Shown here: in pieces, positions 1-11,103 of the stretch
Layout: the number at the start of each line of letters is the position of its first letter
Position numbering within the stretch: position 1 is the first letter of the stretch
Source: Sporodiniella umbellata
Taxonomy: Eukaryota > Mucoromycota > Mucoromycetes > Mucorales > Rhizopodaceae
Assembly: GCA_025677835.1 (NCBI GenBank)
Contig: JAIXMR010000020.1
Location: 1-64,000 of the forward strand
Direction: 5' to 3'
Length of the DNA stretch: 64,000 nucleotides
The notes under the pieces: generated by a model
Seen by the model: the letters and a program-made list of their open reading frames with translations, nothing else
Database searches by the model: none
What the model was told of the DNA's origin: nothing
Translations under genes and position numbers: made by a program

Positions 1-470
1 TTTTTTTTTTTTTACATGTACGGTTCGAGAGATACAACTGCAAAATAATAATAAAAAGACACTTGGGTTGCACAAACCCCGCTTCAATCCAAGTTCTCTT
101 TGCGATCCCCAGTTGACTTGTTTCAAACATGCTTTATTGTTCCAAAACGTAGTGTTGTGTATAACTTTTAATACGACCTTGGTTTTATATCCATAGTGTC
201 AGAGAGAAAAAGGGTGTTTTTTACATAAAAAAAAAAAGGTTCCTGTTTTGATATGTTTAGGAACATCCAAAGTGAGATGTTGTTTTTCAAACACTGGAGT
301 TAACGCTGTATATCCAAAAAAAAAAAAAAAAAAAAGGCGTATCATCAAAACACTTGAGCGATCACATTCATTGACCAGGCACACATGACGTAAATTTTTC
401 AATTTCTTTTTTTATGGCAATGTTTTATTTTTTAATTTTTTTTCTCTTTTTCAAAAACAAATAGAAAGAA
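1..470. other. 5' edge, no gene seen
   Basis: AT-rich flank upstream of SNF7 with several T and A runs (for example near 1-13 and 317-334). I see no reading frame with family character, no tRNA and no repeat. The last 200 bases presumably hold the SNF7 promoter, but no TATA element is clear. Confidence 0.5.
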
Positions 471-1385
471 ATGAATCTCTTTTTCGGTAAAGCTAAATCC
501 AAAACCACCGCCAAAGATGCTATTTATAAGCTTCGAGAAACCTTGGACATGTTGGAGAAGAGACAGTCGTTTTTAGAGATAAAAGCCGAGAATGAACTTA
601 AAACTGCAAAGTTGAATGCTACAAAGAACAGACGAGGTTAATTTCGTTTTTTTTTTTTTTTTATTGAATTATATCTATGGTTGTTGTTCCGTTGAGAACT
701 GACCTGTATTTTATTTCTCAAAAGTGGCCTTGATGGCACTCAAACGCAAGAAGGCTTATGAAGGAAATATTGAAAAGATAAATGGAGCTCGTATGACGAT
801 TGAAACACAAATGATGGCTATTGAAAATGCCAACGTTAATTTGGAAACGATGGGGGCTATGCGAGCCGGTGCAGAAGCTATGAAGAATATACATGGATCG
901 ATGTACGTATTTTGTAGAGGGATGAGTAATAACGATGTTTTAGGGACATTGATAAAGTGGATTCGACCATGGATGATATCCGTGATCAAATGGATATTGC
1001 CAACGAAATATCCGAAGCTATCTCTCGCCCTGTGGGTGCAAGCGATGAGCTGGATGAAGTAAAAAAAAAAAAAAAGAGAGAGAGAGAGAGAGTGTGTGTG
1101 TGCTTGTTTCTAACCGAGCGTTTTTGGTAGGATGAGTTATTGAACGAATTAGAGGAATTAGAACAAGAAGAACTGGACGCAAAGATGTTGGAGACACCCT
1201 CACCTGTCGTCAGTGCTCCCAACGTTCCTTTACACACACCAGGTAGTGTTTACATGAGTGGCGTTTCCCTCCCGAGAAAAAATACCAACTTTTTTATCTT
1301 AGTAAATGCCCACAAGTCAACTTCTGCGACAGAAGATGATGAAGAAGCTGAACTCCGAGCTCTTCAAGCGAGTATGGCTATGTAA
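471..1385 (+). CDS. SNF7: ESCRT-III core subunit Snf7/Vps32 (CHMP4)
   Basis: Main filament-forming subunit of ESCRT-III, which sorts ubiquitinated cargo into multivesicular endosomes and remodels membranes. Five exons in consistent phase: 471-636, 725-902, 944-1058, 1131-1242, 1303-1385, giving 217 residues, normal for the family. The start is the ATG at 471, directly before the [10 protein letters not shown]-terminus. Residues about 1-60 form the basic first helix. The core contains [13 protein letters not shown] and later [20 protein letters not shown], both close to Snf7 consensus. The C-terminal half is acidic ([14 protein letters not shown]) and ends in [11 protein letters not shown], a leucine-rich helix like the MIT-interacting motif that binds Vps4. 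The intron at 1059-1130 carries a poly-A, GA and GT tract. Identity is secure; exon edges are my reading of the splice signals. Confidence 0.93.
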
Positions 1386-1602
1386 ATCTCCCCCCCCTTT
1401 TTTTTTTTTTTGGAAAGCAATTCTTTCTTCTTTATATCTACTATGGTTTTCCTCCCCTTGTCTTTTGATAGAAAAGAGAAAAACAAACAATCACCTTTTT
1501 ATTAAAGAACACCTGTGTGTCACCTTGAGAACTGTGTTTGAAAAAGTCTAGCCAAAAAAAAAAAAAAAAACAGTGTGGGATGATTTTTGACTTGTTTTGA
1601 GG

Positions 1603-2736
1603 ATGAATGCACCGATTTATTACCTTCGATTTTTAAAGCCACCACCCCAAGAGTATAATCTGGGTGAACCGTTTACGTTAGTGTGGACGATTGAAAGTGA
1701 TCTTGGGGATGTGACTTGCTTTGAAAGCATACCTGTTCAATGTCGGCTAGAAACCGCAGGGAAAGCCAAACTCGCGCATTGTCCAAAGAAGGCGTTGGGC
1801 TGGACCGAGCCGACGGACAAAGACATTACGTTGGTATTTGATCCTTTCCAAGGAGGTGGGATGGTGAGTCAGTTTAGAATCGAAGAGGCAGTGTCGCCAG
1901 GAGAGCTACGATTGCATCTCTTTGTGAATTCGTCTCGATCCCATCCAGTTTGGACAGGTGCTGGTCTCTATGCAGATCTTTGGTTGGTACCGGTATGGTC
2001 ACGGCCGATCGCTGTCTGTAAGCACGAGCGACGGAGGCTTGCGTCGGGTGGCGATCAAACGGAAAGAAAGCTCACGTTGCAGTCGGGTTCGACCTTGACA
2101 GTGTGTGAAGATGCTGTAGAGAGCATTGCAAGACATGTGTGGTAAGCGTCCATGGCCTGCGCTGTCTATTGAGCTCTTTTTTAGGGATTGCGGCTTGGGC
2201 ATGTGCCAGTATCTGCAAGAGCATCTGTCCGATTTCCAACGGTATCAATGTTTGCTCGAACTGGGTTAGTGTTGCATGGACTGTTTGTTTTTGAACTCAC
2301 GTTTGAAAAAAAAAAAGGGAGTGGGACGGGCTTAGTAGGGATCTATGCGGATCAACTCTTGTCACCACAAAAGACGTTTTTGACAGATTTACCTGACGCG
2401 CTCGAGATCCTTCAACAGAACGCGACACTTTCTGGATCCCGTACGGTGCAAGTGGAAGAACTGAGCTGGGGATGTACGCGCGAAGCCATGTTTGACCAGG
2501 TCGATCTTGTGCTTCTGACGGACGTGCTGTACAATCAGTCATCGCACGATCTCTTGCTCGATACGCTGGATTGGCTGCTCGACTTACCCCACTGTAAGGC
2601 GTTGTTGGCTTATAAAGAAAGAAATCCGGATGAACGCGTGTTTTTCGACAAGGTGAGAGCACGCGGTTGGTCTTTGCTAGCCACCGGGGGCATTGATGAC
2701 CACCCGATGTTTGAAATCTATTGGCTATGCAAATAA
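1603..2736 (+). CDS. Methyltransf_16-family protein lysine methyltransferase
   Basis: Predicted SAM-dependent methyltransferase of the METTL21/EFM (Methyltransf_16) family, which methylates lysines of elongation factors and chaperones; the substrate cannot be told from sequence. Exons 1603-2141, 2185-2264, 2318-2736 (345 residues). The ATG at 1603 is the first in frame. SAM-binding motif I is split over exons 2 and 3: ELGSGTGLVGIYA. Next come DLPDALEILQQNA (motif II region) and DLVLLTDVLYNQSSHD, the diagnostic D-V-Y motif in place of DPPY. About 160 N-terminal residues (LGEPFTLVWTIES onward) precede the catalytic fold and are longer than in most relatives. Intron 2 is 53 bases and ends in an A run before AG. 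The stop lies 31 bases from the convergent chitinase stop. Confidence 0.8.
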
Positions 2737-2766
2737 AATCCAATGCCTAAAAACGAGAAATCTTTA

Positions 2767-4290
2767 TTATGATGATAGAGAGATGCTGGGTTGGGGTACG
2801 CGTGAAGAAAGCAAGGGGAGGGTGTCTGGCCGGGCTGCCCGACGAATGGTTTGCATTGCGGCCAGGAGGGACTGTTGATGATCATCCATTTCCAACGACC
2901 ATACCATCATACCGCCCAGTTGTTTTTTGAGGGCATAGTCTGCCTTGATGCCTAAGGAGAGTGGGTTATCAAAGGTGATGAAGTGTTGCGAATGTTCTTG
3001 ATAGGCAAAAGGGGTTTGGCTGACAGGATCCCAATACTGAGTCCAATTGGCCAGGCTGAGCTGCTCCTGAACGGTTCGCCATTGGACCTCGCCCGAGTAA
3101 GCGCGGGTGGCGTTCGTACAGGGATCAGCGCTATAACCATCGTACTGATCTCCCTTGATCTGTTCAATCGTACGGTCGAGAGAGACCCCAAGACCGGTAC
3201 TGGCCGTGATGGCAGCCGCAGTCTTGTGGGTATAACCGTAAAAAGGCACTCCCAAGAATACTTTCTCTGAAGGTACGCCGGCACCAAGCCACGCCTCAAT
3301 CGCTGCAGCACCACTCTCGCGTGGGTTCTGGGTATTGTCTAGGTTCATGGGCGCATTGGGCGTCGCGCTGGCACTGAAAGCACCTCCCATATCGTAAGCC
3401 TAACACACTCTGTTTTAACGATACTTCGCCCCTTTTTTTTTTTTTTTTTTTTTTTTTGGTAGAGAGTCTATTTACCATCACGTAAAATGCGTCCATAAGC
3501 TTGGACCATCTTTCATCCAATGTCTGAATGCTGTTGCCTTGATGATCACGAAAGGTCCAGGTACTGACCGCAGACGTAATCAGCTTGTGCTCATCAGGGT
3601 ATTTTTCATCCAGATTTTGTCGCAAGAGCTCAATCAAAGATAAAAAGTTGGCGGTGTCTTGAGGATCTCTTTTAGAAAGGTGTTTAATCGTCTGAATGCG
3701 AGGTCTCTCTATTTACCTTCCGTTACAAGCAATACCCTGAGGATCGTTGGGGTATTCTAGAGAGAGTGTTAGTGTGTCTCGCTAGGTCTTTTTTTTTTTT
3801 GGGTACCCCAATCGATGTTCAATCCATTCAATTCGTATTTCTTGACGGCCTTCATCAATCGCTTTGCAAATTCCTTACGCTTTTCTTCTGTCCTGACAAG
3901 CTCACTGAAATGAACAGAGCCTGTCCAACTAGACACGGTGTCAATCGATTGAACCAATCTCTATTGCTTACCCTCCTATAGCCAAACTGACACCTACATT
4001 ATGGCGATGTGCTTCTTGGACCACTGTTTTCAAAGTGTTAAAGACCCGCTTTCTGTCGGTCACTCTGGCTTACCTTGAGCCAATTGCGTTTTATTGAAAC
4101 CTTCGAGTTTACCCGACTTTTTAGGTATAGCAAATGCATAAGCGATATGATCGATTTTATCCCAAGGTAGCGTGGAGGGTAGATCCCAGTCTACGATGTA
4201 AGCCACGAGCTGATGTTGACCGTAAATCGACTGGGCATACACCCAGGAAAATAGCCACCAAGAGAAGGTGAATAAATAAATAGTTTTCAT
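2767..4290 (-). CDS. GH18 chitinase, secreted
   Basis: Family 18 glycoside hydrolase expected to cleave chitin beta-1,4 links in cell-wall remodelling or nutrition. Six exons on the minus strand: 4290-4074, 4023-3972, 3928-3807, 3756-3717, 3668-3476, 3399-2767 (418 residues). Residues 1-19 are a signal peptide with a hydrophobic, Trp-rich core ending at VYAQS. The beta-strand 3 motif reads VSLAIGGWTGS and the catalytic segment NGLNIDWEYPND. The proton-donor Glu is residue 131, formed across the exon 3/4 junction. AYDMGG and GVPFYGYTH are further GH18 blocks. Two acidic residues of the classic DGxDxDxE are Asn here. There is no obvious chitin-binding domain or GPI tail. It is convergent with the methyltransferase. 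Confidence 0.88.
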
Positions 4291-4783
4291 TGAAGAAAAT
4301 ACTGAAAAAAAAAAAAAAAAAAAAAAAAAAAGCTTACCCTGTCTTATTTAACCTTTTGAAAAAGGTAGTGTTCGTTCTGGCGTTGAAACAATGGTCAACC
4401 TACCCATCTACAGCAGAAAGCATACCCCCAAAGGCTTATTTTGAACGTACAGGATGAATTCAGCACATGGCATGTGTTGTATCTATTCCTTCTCTCTTTT
4501 TTTTTTGTTTTGTAGGATGTTTCCCAAGGTGTTTTGTTGGCTTGTTTTCAAAACAGACTAGCAATGTAAACCACGCGTTGAAAAAGTGAGTTCAAAGCCA
4601 GGAACGCGGCTGCATAAAAAGAGATTTTGAGTCCAGCCAGGTCTCGAAAAAGTGCCACAGAACATGTTCCGCCAAGAATCCAGCGATGGACCAATCAGGA
4701 GCCAATGTGTTTTGACGATACGTTTTTGTTTTCCAAAGCATATTTTCCTTTTTTATTTCATCTATTTTTTAATTTCTATTACG
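4291..4783. other. Divergent intergenic region, chitinase / CYSTM
   Basis: About 490 bases between two divergent starts. It contains an A run of 29 (4303-4331) and a T run near 4498-4506. No coding frame is supported. The sequence TGCATAAAAAGAG at about 4611 could act as a TATA element for the + strand gene, but this is weak. Confidence 0.4.
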
Positions 4784-5013
4784 ATGCAACCAGCCAAAGG
4801 TAATTATCCACCACCACCACAACAACAACAACCGTACTATGCCCCACCTCCAGCCAACGCCAGCGGGCAATACTATCCACCCCCTCACTATCCTCCTCAG
4901 GCTCAGCCTCAGACAGTTTATGTTCAACAACAACCTCAGAAAGAGGATCACTCGATGTGTTTGGGATGGTAAGTGAATAGACTCAAGAGGGGATGAATAG
5001 AAATCATTTATGG

Positions 5014-5047
<34 letters not shown>

Positions 5048-5093
5048 TTTGGCTGCCATGTGTTTCTGCTGTGCTTTGGATGCTATTTGTTAA
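4784..5093 (+). CDS. CYSTM-type cysteine-rich tail-anchored protein
   Basis: Small CYSTM-module protein; such proteins sit in the plasma membrane through a Cys-rich C-terminal helix and are linked to stress and metal tolerance in fungi and plants. Two exons, 4784-4968 and 5048-5093 (76 residues). The first 55 residues are low complexity, rich in Pro, Gln and Tyr (GNYPPPPQQQQPYYAPPP). The tail reads MCLGCLAAMCFCCALDAIC, a typical CYSTM with Cys pairs inside a hydrophobic stretch. The intron (4969-5047) is largely a T run ending TAG, and the first Cys of the tail helix is created across the splice. The match is short, so family assignment rests on the C-terminal motif alone. Confidence 0.82.
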
Positions 5094-5147
5094 TAAGAAG
5101 AACAATAATAATAAAAAGAGTTTTGTGAGGGATCCCAAAGAGAAGAG

Positions 5148-5194
5148 TATGTATGTATATATATATATATATATATATATAAATATATATATAT
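5148..5194. repeat. (TA)n microsatellite
   Basis: Near-perfect TA dinucleotide run just 3' of the vacuolar protease stop, flanked by TGTA units and a T run. It lies between two convergent genes. Confidence 0.85.
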
Positions 5195-5203
5195 TTTTTT
5201 GGT

Positions 5204-6541
5204 TTATTTGGAAAGAGCCAAGCCGACACGATGGTTGCCGAGATCATAAACACTATAGAATTTACGTAAAAAGACATCGCCTACGATCCAGAGGGGGCCA
5301 GCAGGCTCAGGAATATCCATGCCCATGAAACCCGAGATACATTGACCTTGGACTTCGAGTACGTAATCCTTTCCTTGCAGACAGAAATCTTTGCCGTGAA
5401 AGACAAAACAGAATTCGGGCAGGCTAGGGACGGTGGCACAGTCGAGGGTGTACTGGCCAGCCCAGTTCTTTTCAGCACCCAGTTCTTTATTGATCAAGGC
5501 AGCTACGGTGGTGGGCGCGACGAGGAGGGAAGAGCCGGTATCAATAGCAGCCCCGACTGGATCGATATCGATATATTCCCCACCAAACTTGATGTTTTCC
5601 ATCTTGATTTCCCAATAGCCTTTGCGTTGGACGTCGGACCAATGAATGTCGCCATGGTAACGATCTGGGTTGATTCCACCCAATAGAAGCTCACCGCCTT
5701 CCTCACTGCCTTCGGCCGCATCGTTCAACCAGAACGAAAACAAGGGCTCGTCTACCAGGTCCCGGTTGGCCATATGGTAGAAGGGAGGTGTGGTATGCTT
5801 GACAGAGATGGTGTCATAGCCCAGGCCAAAGATACCATCAAACTTGGCAAAGGCAAACGTCAACCCGGGTTCCTTCACAGACTCAGCAAACCCTTGGCCA
5901 TCCACCTGAAGACCACCCACGTTCAGGGTATCTTGACTGATAAACCCTTCCAGTGAGCCGGTACCGTACTGGATAGCAAACTCAGTGCCGTTCTTGCTGT
6001 AGGTGCTTGAGCTACTGGCGTCGTAACGTTTGTGTAAGAAGCAGGCAATCGAAGTACAATGGGTTGAGGGTACCCACAAGTTGGAAGAGCCCGTGTCAAA
6101 CACGACGGTAAATGTCTGGGGTGGCGTACCTAACGTAATCTCACCGTAATACTAGCCAGACGTCAGTCTTTTTCATTCTTTTTCGAATCCTAACCTCTTA
6201 CTTGAGCGTTCATATAGTTTGATAATGGCACACCATGCTTGGCACTCCCATCTGGTTGCACTTGGAAAGTTTCCATCGGACTGTTCAACCGTTGCGTATC
6301 AAAGTATTTCTGTGTCAGGTATTTTCCTGTATGAGAATAACGCTGTAACTTTTCAGAGGGTGATTCATGCACTTTCTTGATAGGAATCCTAAAACAAAAA
6401 GTCTATCAGAAAATCTGATAAAAGCTTGGCATTTTTTTGGCCGTCAAAAAAAAAAAAAAAACAAACTTACTTTGTAACCATGGCTTCCGAACATACTGCC
6501 AATACACTAGCAACAGCAAAAGATAACGCAAAAAACTTCAT
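5204..6541 (-). CDS. PEP4: Vacuolar aspartic protease (saccharopepsin/proteinase A type)
   Basis: Pepsin-family (A1) protease; relatives sit in the vacuole and activate other hydrolases. Exons 6541-6471, 6388-6202, 6151-5204 give 401 residues. Residues 1 to about 21 form a signal peptide (MKFFALSFAVASVLAVCSEA), followed by a propeptide to about residue 85 that includes the basic KIPIKKVHESP block. Catalytic aspartates lie in FDTGSSNLW (Asp105) and AIDTGSS (Asp290); the flap is YGTGS near residue 148. The Cys pairs THCTSIACF and PEFCFVFHGKDFC match proteinase A. The C-terminus ends at VGLALSK with no GPI tail, which favours vacuolar proteinase A over a yapsin. Length is normal (S. cerevisiae 405). 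Confidence 0.93.
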
Positions 6542-6949
6542 CAGAATAGAAAACGCGTAGACAAGAAGAATAAAAAAAAAAAAAGAAGCTGGAAAAACCA
6601 AAAAAAACCAAAAAACAAAAAAACAAAAAAAAAAGGAAATTTTATATAAAAGCGGATGATCAAATGATGTCAGTTTTATTTTTTTTTTTTTTCTCATGTT
6701 TCATTGGCTATGGAGTCATGCGAAACATGTTTTTATTATTCCATCCCCAAAACCAAGGCATAGCAAAGAAAGACATGACATGGATAAAATTCCCCGAAAA
6801 GAGAGGAGCCAGCGTACTCGATTGGCTACAAACATTCTTTTGTCTTGAATGTGACCCGATGACGTTTCCAAACGTTGCCTTCCCATTCAAACACCGAACA
6901 CAATGCCTTGTGAACCCTCAGAGGTGTGTGTGTATAGAAATAATCTATA

Positions 6950-6981
<32 letters not shown>

Positions 6982-7002
6982 CTTACTTTTTATTTTTCGG
7001 TG
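6542..7002. other. Divergent promoter region, PEP4 / GGA
   Basis: About 460 bases between divergent ATGs. An open frame from 6664 reads into poly-Phe from T runs and shows no family similarity, so I treat it as non-coding. Long A, AAAAC and T tracts dominate. Confidence 0.45.
6640..6651 (-). promoter_or_regulatory. TATA-like element upstream of PEP4
   Basis: TTTTATATAAAA about 100 bases 5' of the PEP4 ATG at 6541. The motif is palindromic, so strand is assigned by distance only; the GGA start is about 350 bases the other way. Confidence 0.45.
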
Positions 7003-9081
7003 ATGCCCAGTACCTTAATTACGCTCATTGGTATTTTTATATAGATATTCTTTTCATAGAGAGACTTTAACCCTTCCCTTTAGAAGGAGCATGCAGTCCT
7101 GCGCGTTACGAGCCTGAACTCAGTTTGAACCTTGAAATCTGTGAGATGATTAATAAAAAACAAGGCACAGCGTAGTGTATATAACCCGCCCTTTATGCTT
7201 GTAGATACATACATTAAAATTCTCTTTTTCTTTTTTTTTTTTTTTTTTTTTCTGGGTTGATACGAGATAGACCTCGAGAAGCTTCGTCTACCATAGTCAA
7301 GTTGGTGAACAGTAAAAACATCAATCAGGGAATGTTGGCTCTCACGGTAAATATTGCTTGCTTAGGATGAGTCTATTCATTCTCTTTAGTTGTTGGATAA
7401 TTGTGTCAAGAATTGTGGATACCCTTTTCAGCTTCAGATTGCTACCAAAGAATTTCTCAATGAACTGGTGCGTCGTTTTCCTGAACGACCTGCTGTAAGT
7501 CTCAATCGATACGCGTCTTTTGCTTAACCTTTTTGGGGTGGGTCTTTAGCCTTTTCCTAGTCCGGTGATTCAACGTATACTCTATCTTATCAAGGAGTGG
7601 AAAGTGGCCCTGACAGAAATGTCTAAACATAAAGATGACTTGATTCATATCAAAGACATGTATCGACTCTTACGGTTTAAAGGTACACTTTGCGAAAGCC
7701 TTCCTGACAAAAAGACGCGTCATCTGATGTCATTCTTTCTTAGGCTATCGATTTCCTGAACTCAAAGATGCTTCGGTGGCTGCTTTGGCTCCTTCGGATG
7801 TAAGCCTTTTTTTTTTTTTTTAAAAAAAAAAAAAGGAAAGCTTTGCAGATGGATTTGACGTTGTTCTTATAGGCTCTGAAATCAGCTCATGAATTAGAAG
7901 AAGAAGATCGTTTGGCACAATCGGCTGTAACGGATGATTCTAAAAGAGAGAGTGTTGTGGTATTGATCTATCTCTCTTTTGTTTTCTATCTCTAGAAACT
8001 GCAAGAGCTCATTCGTCGTGGTCGACCTCAAGATCTTGTGGAAGCCAATCAATTGATGAAGATCATGTCGGGTTATGTAAGACAATGCAGAGCTTTTGTT
8101 CGCTGGCTCATTCCCTCTACCTTAGGATACACGTCAAGTGCCTGATTACAGTCAAAAGTTTGAAGATGAGCTACACAAGGTACAGGACAAGACCATCTTA
8201 TTGTATGAGATGTTAGAGACCGTTCGGCCTGGAGAAAATGTGGACAAAAACGAAATGTTGGTAGACCTAAAGAATTCGTGTGCCAGTGCCCAGCCCAAGT
8301 TACAAAAGTTGATTACAGAAGAAGAAGACACTGAAAAGATTGGTAAAGCATTAGGCACCCTGTGTAGATCCAACTCATCTTTGATTTTAGAGAATTTGTT
8401 GGTACTGAATGATATGATCAATAATGCACTGGCTAAATTTGCCGATGTACGTAAAGGATTGTTTGATACCCATTATGAGATTCGTGGAAAGCCACCTACC
8501 ACTGATTCGGTTCATACCGAACCCAAACAAGCCATCAGCCTCATCGACCTCGAAGACGCGACCTCCTTACCCACTACGGCCCTGAACGATCTTTCCGATC
8601 TGTTTGGTGCCCAGACCACCGTCACCTCTCCCAAGCAATCCAATGACCTATTGGACCTTTTGGGCCAACCCCCTGCCAAAACAGACCTTGGCTCACCCTC
8701 CACCGCTACCGTCACTTCTCTTGTCAACAAGAACGGCTTACATATCGAACTCGAAATTCGTTCTATCCCATCGTCGTTTGAGATCTCGGCTTATTATTCT
8801 AATGCCTCTACAGCCCCTATGGAACGATTGATGCTTAAATTAGCTGCTCCCAAGGTAAACCCATCCTCCTAAAACAGAAACTCATTCATCTTTTCTAGTC
8901 TATGCAAATCAAAATGGATCCCCAGTCCTCTGCTACAATCCAACCTAAATCAAATCGGTCTGTTCATCAAACCATCCGGGTGAACAATCCTCACCAAGAA
9001 AACTTACGTTTGAGATATAAAGTCTCTTATGAACAATTCGGTGTAGAGATGGAGTTGGCTGGAGAATATCATCATTCTTAA
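7003..9081 (+). CDS. GGA: GGA-type clathrin adaptor (VHS-GAT-GAE)
   Basis: Golgi-localized, gamma-ear-containing, Arf-binding adaptor that packages cargo at the trans-Golgi for endosomes and vacuole. Ten phase-consistent exons: 7003-7030, 7084-7171, 7271-7346, 7390-7494, 7550-7682, 7744-7799, 7873-7926, 7996-8076, 8126-8854, 8899-9081 (510 residues). VHS domain, about residues 5-145: SLNLEICEMINKKQ, LLDNCVKNCGYPF, FLNELVRRFPERP. GAT domain, about 180-310, with helices such as DLVEANQLMKIMSGY. A hinge with clathrin-box-like acidic/leucine motifs (LIDLEDA, LSDLFGA, LLDLLGQ) follows. The C-terminal GAE ear starts at GLHIELEIRSIPSSFEIS and ends at ELAGEYHHS. The first exon is only 28 bases, set by the ATG that gives an uninterrupted VHS start. 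Confidence 0.93.
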
Positions 9082-9223
9082 ATTATTACATTGATAAAAA
9101 AAAAAAAAAAAAAAAAGAATGGACAGAGTTTTTTTTTTTTTTTTTTTTTTTTTGGATGATTATAAAAGCCAGCTTTTACCTCTTTTTTTTTTTTTTTTTT
9201 TTTTTTTTGGAAAAGGATCGTGT

Positions 9224-10325
9224 TTAAGCTGGTATAGAACACTCTTGTTTACAGAGAGGACATAGACTTGATTTCTTTGTAAGCCATAGATCTAAAGAGA
9301 TTTAGAGCGCTTGTCCTTCCATTCTACCGTCCTTTACCTATACAGGGTACACAATAACCATGAAAACAAGGCAAGAGACGTACAGAAGAGTGGGGATGGA
9401 AATCATCCAGACAGATCGGACAGGATGCATTCATGACTCTTTCAGGAAAATAGTGTAGAATGGGATAACAGCGATGAATGTCAACAGACGCTATCTTTTT
9501 TTCCCCCCTTTTCTGTAGAAAGCATTGGCGTAGAATAAAAAGACCTAGTCATAATACAGATTACTTTTTTTTTTTTTTTTTTTTGATAAAGCGTTGGCAA
9601 AAAAAAAAAAAAAAAAGTTACATATCAAGAGTATCACCAAGACAACGATAGAATAAATAATGGCTTTGGACTTTGTGTTCAAAGAAGTGTCTTTTGGATG
9701 GTTGAAAACAAGCTGAGTCCAGGTATTAGGGATCTGTAGATAGGTTTGATTGAGTTGTTGGATGTAGAGTTTGGGTACATAATAAACCGCTAGAAAAGTG
9801 GATGCCCTATCCAGTAGGTTTTCGGTAATCATCTGACTGACGTTTCGTTCGTTCGAAACAGACGTTTCTGTTGGCGGCTGTTTCGCCATGACCGTGTCGT
9901 TATACAAGTGATGATCGTAAATCATGAGCGCTGTGATCTCGACGTGTTCTTCTATCGCGATGGATTGGATCGTGCCAACCTTTTCAGACCAAAGTTGACA
10001 TCGTCCCCCTCTTTGAACCAAGGCGATCCATGGCTCAGAGTGCAAGGGAAGTACAGGGTTCATCTCTTGGATCTCTTGCCAGGTGGTAGCAGCACAGCCG
10101 TCACCTACATTCAACACCCACCGCTGAAACAAAATCTGTTGAATATCATCCCTCTTTTTATAGCTAACCAAAAAAAAACCTTGTTTTCACCGTATAAATC
10201 CTTGTGGATAAAGACCGTTTGAAATTCTGGGCTGTACACTTTTAAAGAGCTTTCAGAAAGAGAATAGGTACCTGATGCATTGGATTGCACTAACGTCTGC
10301 CTATAGTAAGAGTAAGTAAGCTTCT

Positions 10326-10373
<48 letters not shown>

Positions 10374-10463
10374 CTGCTTTTACCAAATAGATGGATTATT
10401 TTCATCCAATTGCGCATTTAGATTCCAGAAATAAAGCGACAGAGCACAAAAATACAAAAACAT
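9224..10463 (-). CDS. PA-TM-RING ubiquitin ligase with an apparent frameshift
   Basis: Membrane RING-H2 E3 ligase of the RNF13/RNF167 type, expected in the endosome/vacuole membrane. Exons 10463-10384, 10300-9622, 9544-9338, 9291-9224. Signal peptide MFLYFCALSLYFWNLNA, then a lumenal PA domain with IALVQRGGRCQLWSEKV, then a transmembrane helix IIYSIVVLVILLICLFIL. The C-terminal RING-H2 is CPICLDDF, LLPCFHGYCVPC and CPLCKQEC; the order C-C-C-H-Y-C has Tyr at the usual second H/C ligand. Inside exon 2 the frame breaks at the run of nine T (minus strand) at 10170-10178; removing two bases or adding one restores a continuous 343-residue protein. All other junctions agree in phase, so a homopolymer length error is likely, but true inactivation is possible. 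Confidence 0.8.
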
Positions 10464-10890
10464 ATCAACTAACAGTAAAAGAAAGAAAAAGAAGTAGATA
10501 CAGGCATGAAAAAAGATTACTTCATTTGGATTTACCCATTATTACATTGTTTTCTCAAGTCACATGAATGGATTCGCTTTATAAAGTAACTTGCTTATTA
10601 TTGTTTTGGTGTCTTGTTACCTCAGTATTATGAAAAAAGCAATTAAATACGAAAAAAGAAGTCTTCTTAGTATTCTTTATTTCATAGGGTTTGTCTCTCT
10701 AGAAAACCTTTTTCAAAGTGGCTAAAGAAAACTACGCCTATCCCTTTTATTACTATTATTAAAACAATCGAGTCTTTCTTGGGTTCACATCGGCTCTGGT
10801 ACTGTACAAAGTTATAACAAAATGTTTTATCACTAAAAAGTTATGTGGTACAGACAGGTCATTTCAAGTCTTTCTTTACCAGCACACACT
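10464..10890. other. Intergenic, no gene seen
   Basis: AT-rich sequence between the RING ligase start and the transposon end. No supported frame, repeat or RNA gene. Confidence 0.5.
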
Positions 10891-11103
10891 CGCCAAAGGG
10901 CGGGTAATCATTTTTTCTAAAGAGCGGTTTTTTAAGTCTCAAGGGGCGGTTGTTTCTAAAGTATAATGGAATGGTTTATTAGATTGTTTGTTTTCTATCA
11001 AGTCATTTAAATGGGTTTACTATTCAAACGCTTTTGAATCGAATGCTGAACAAATGCTTAAAGGTGCTTAGAAGGAACTGAGTTGCAAGCACCAGATATC
11101 CTA
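10891..11103 (+). repeat. Left terminal inverted repeat
   Basis: Matches the reverse complement of 13384-13624 almost base for base from GCGGGTAATCA (10900) to CAGATATCCTA (11102), with a few substitutions (for example C/T at the inner end). It contains GGGGCGGTTG and AATGGAATGG blocks. Confidence 0.88.

Noticed and set aside
199..402. Antisense ORF of 67 codons upstream of SNF7
   Set aside because: Poly-Phe from a T run and no domain; typical of AT-rich noise.
6664..7044. + strand ORF of 126 codons before GGA
   Set aside because: Driven by T runs (poly-Phe), overlaps the true GGA start exon in another frame, and has no family features.
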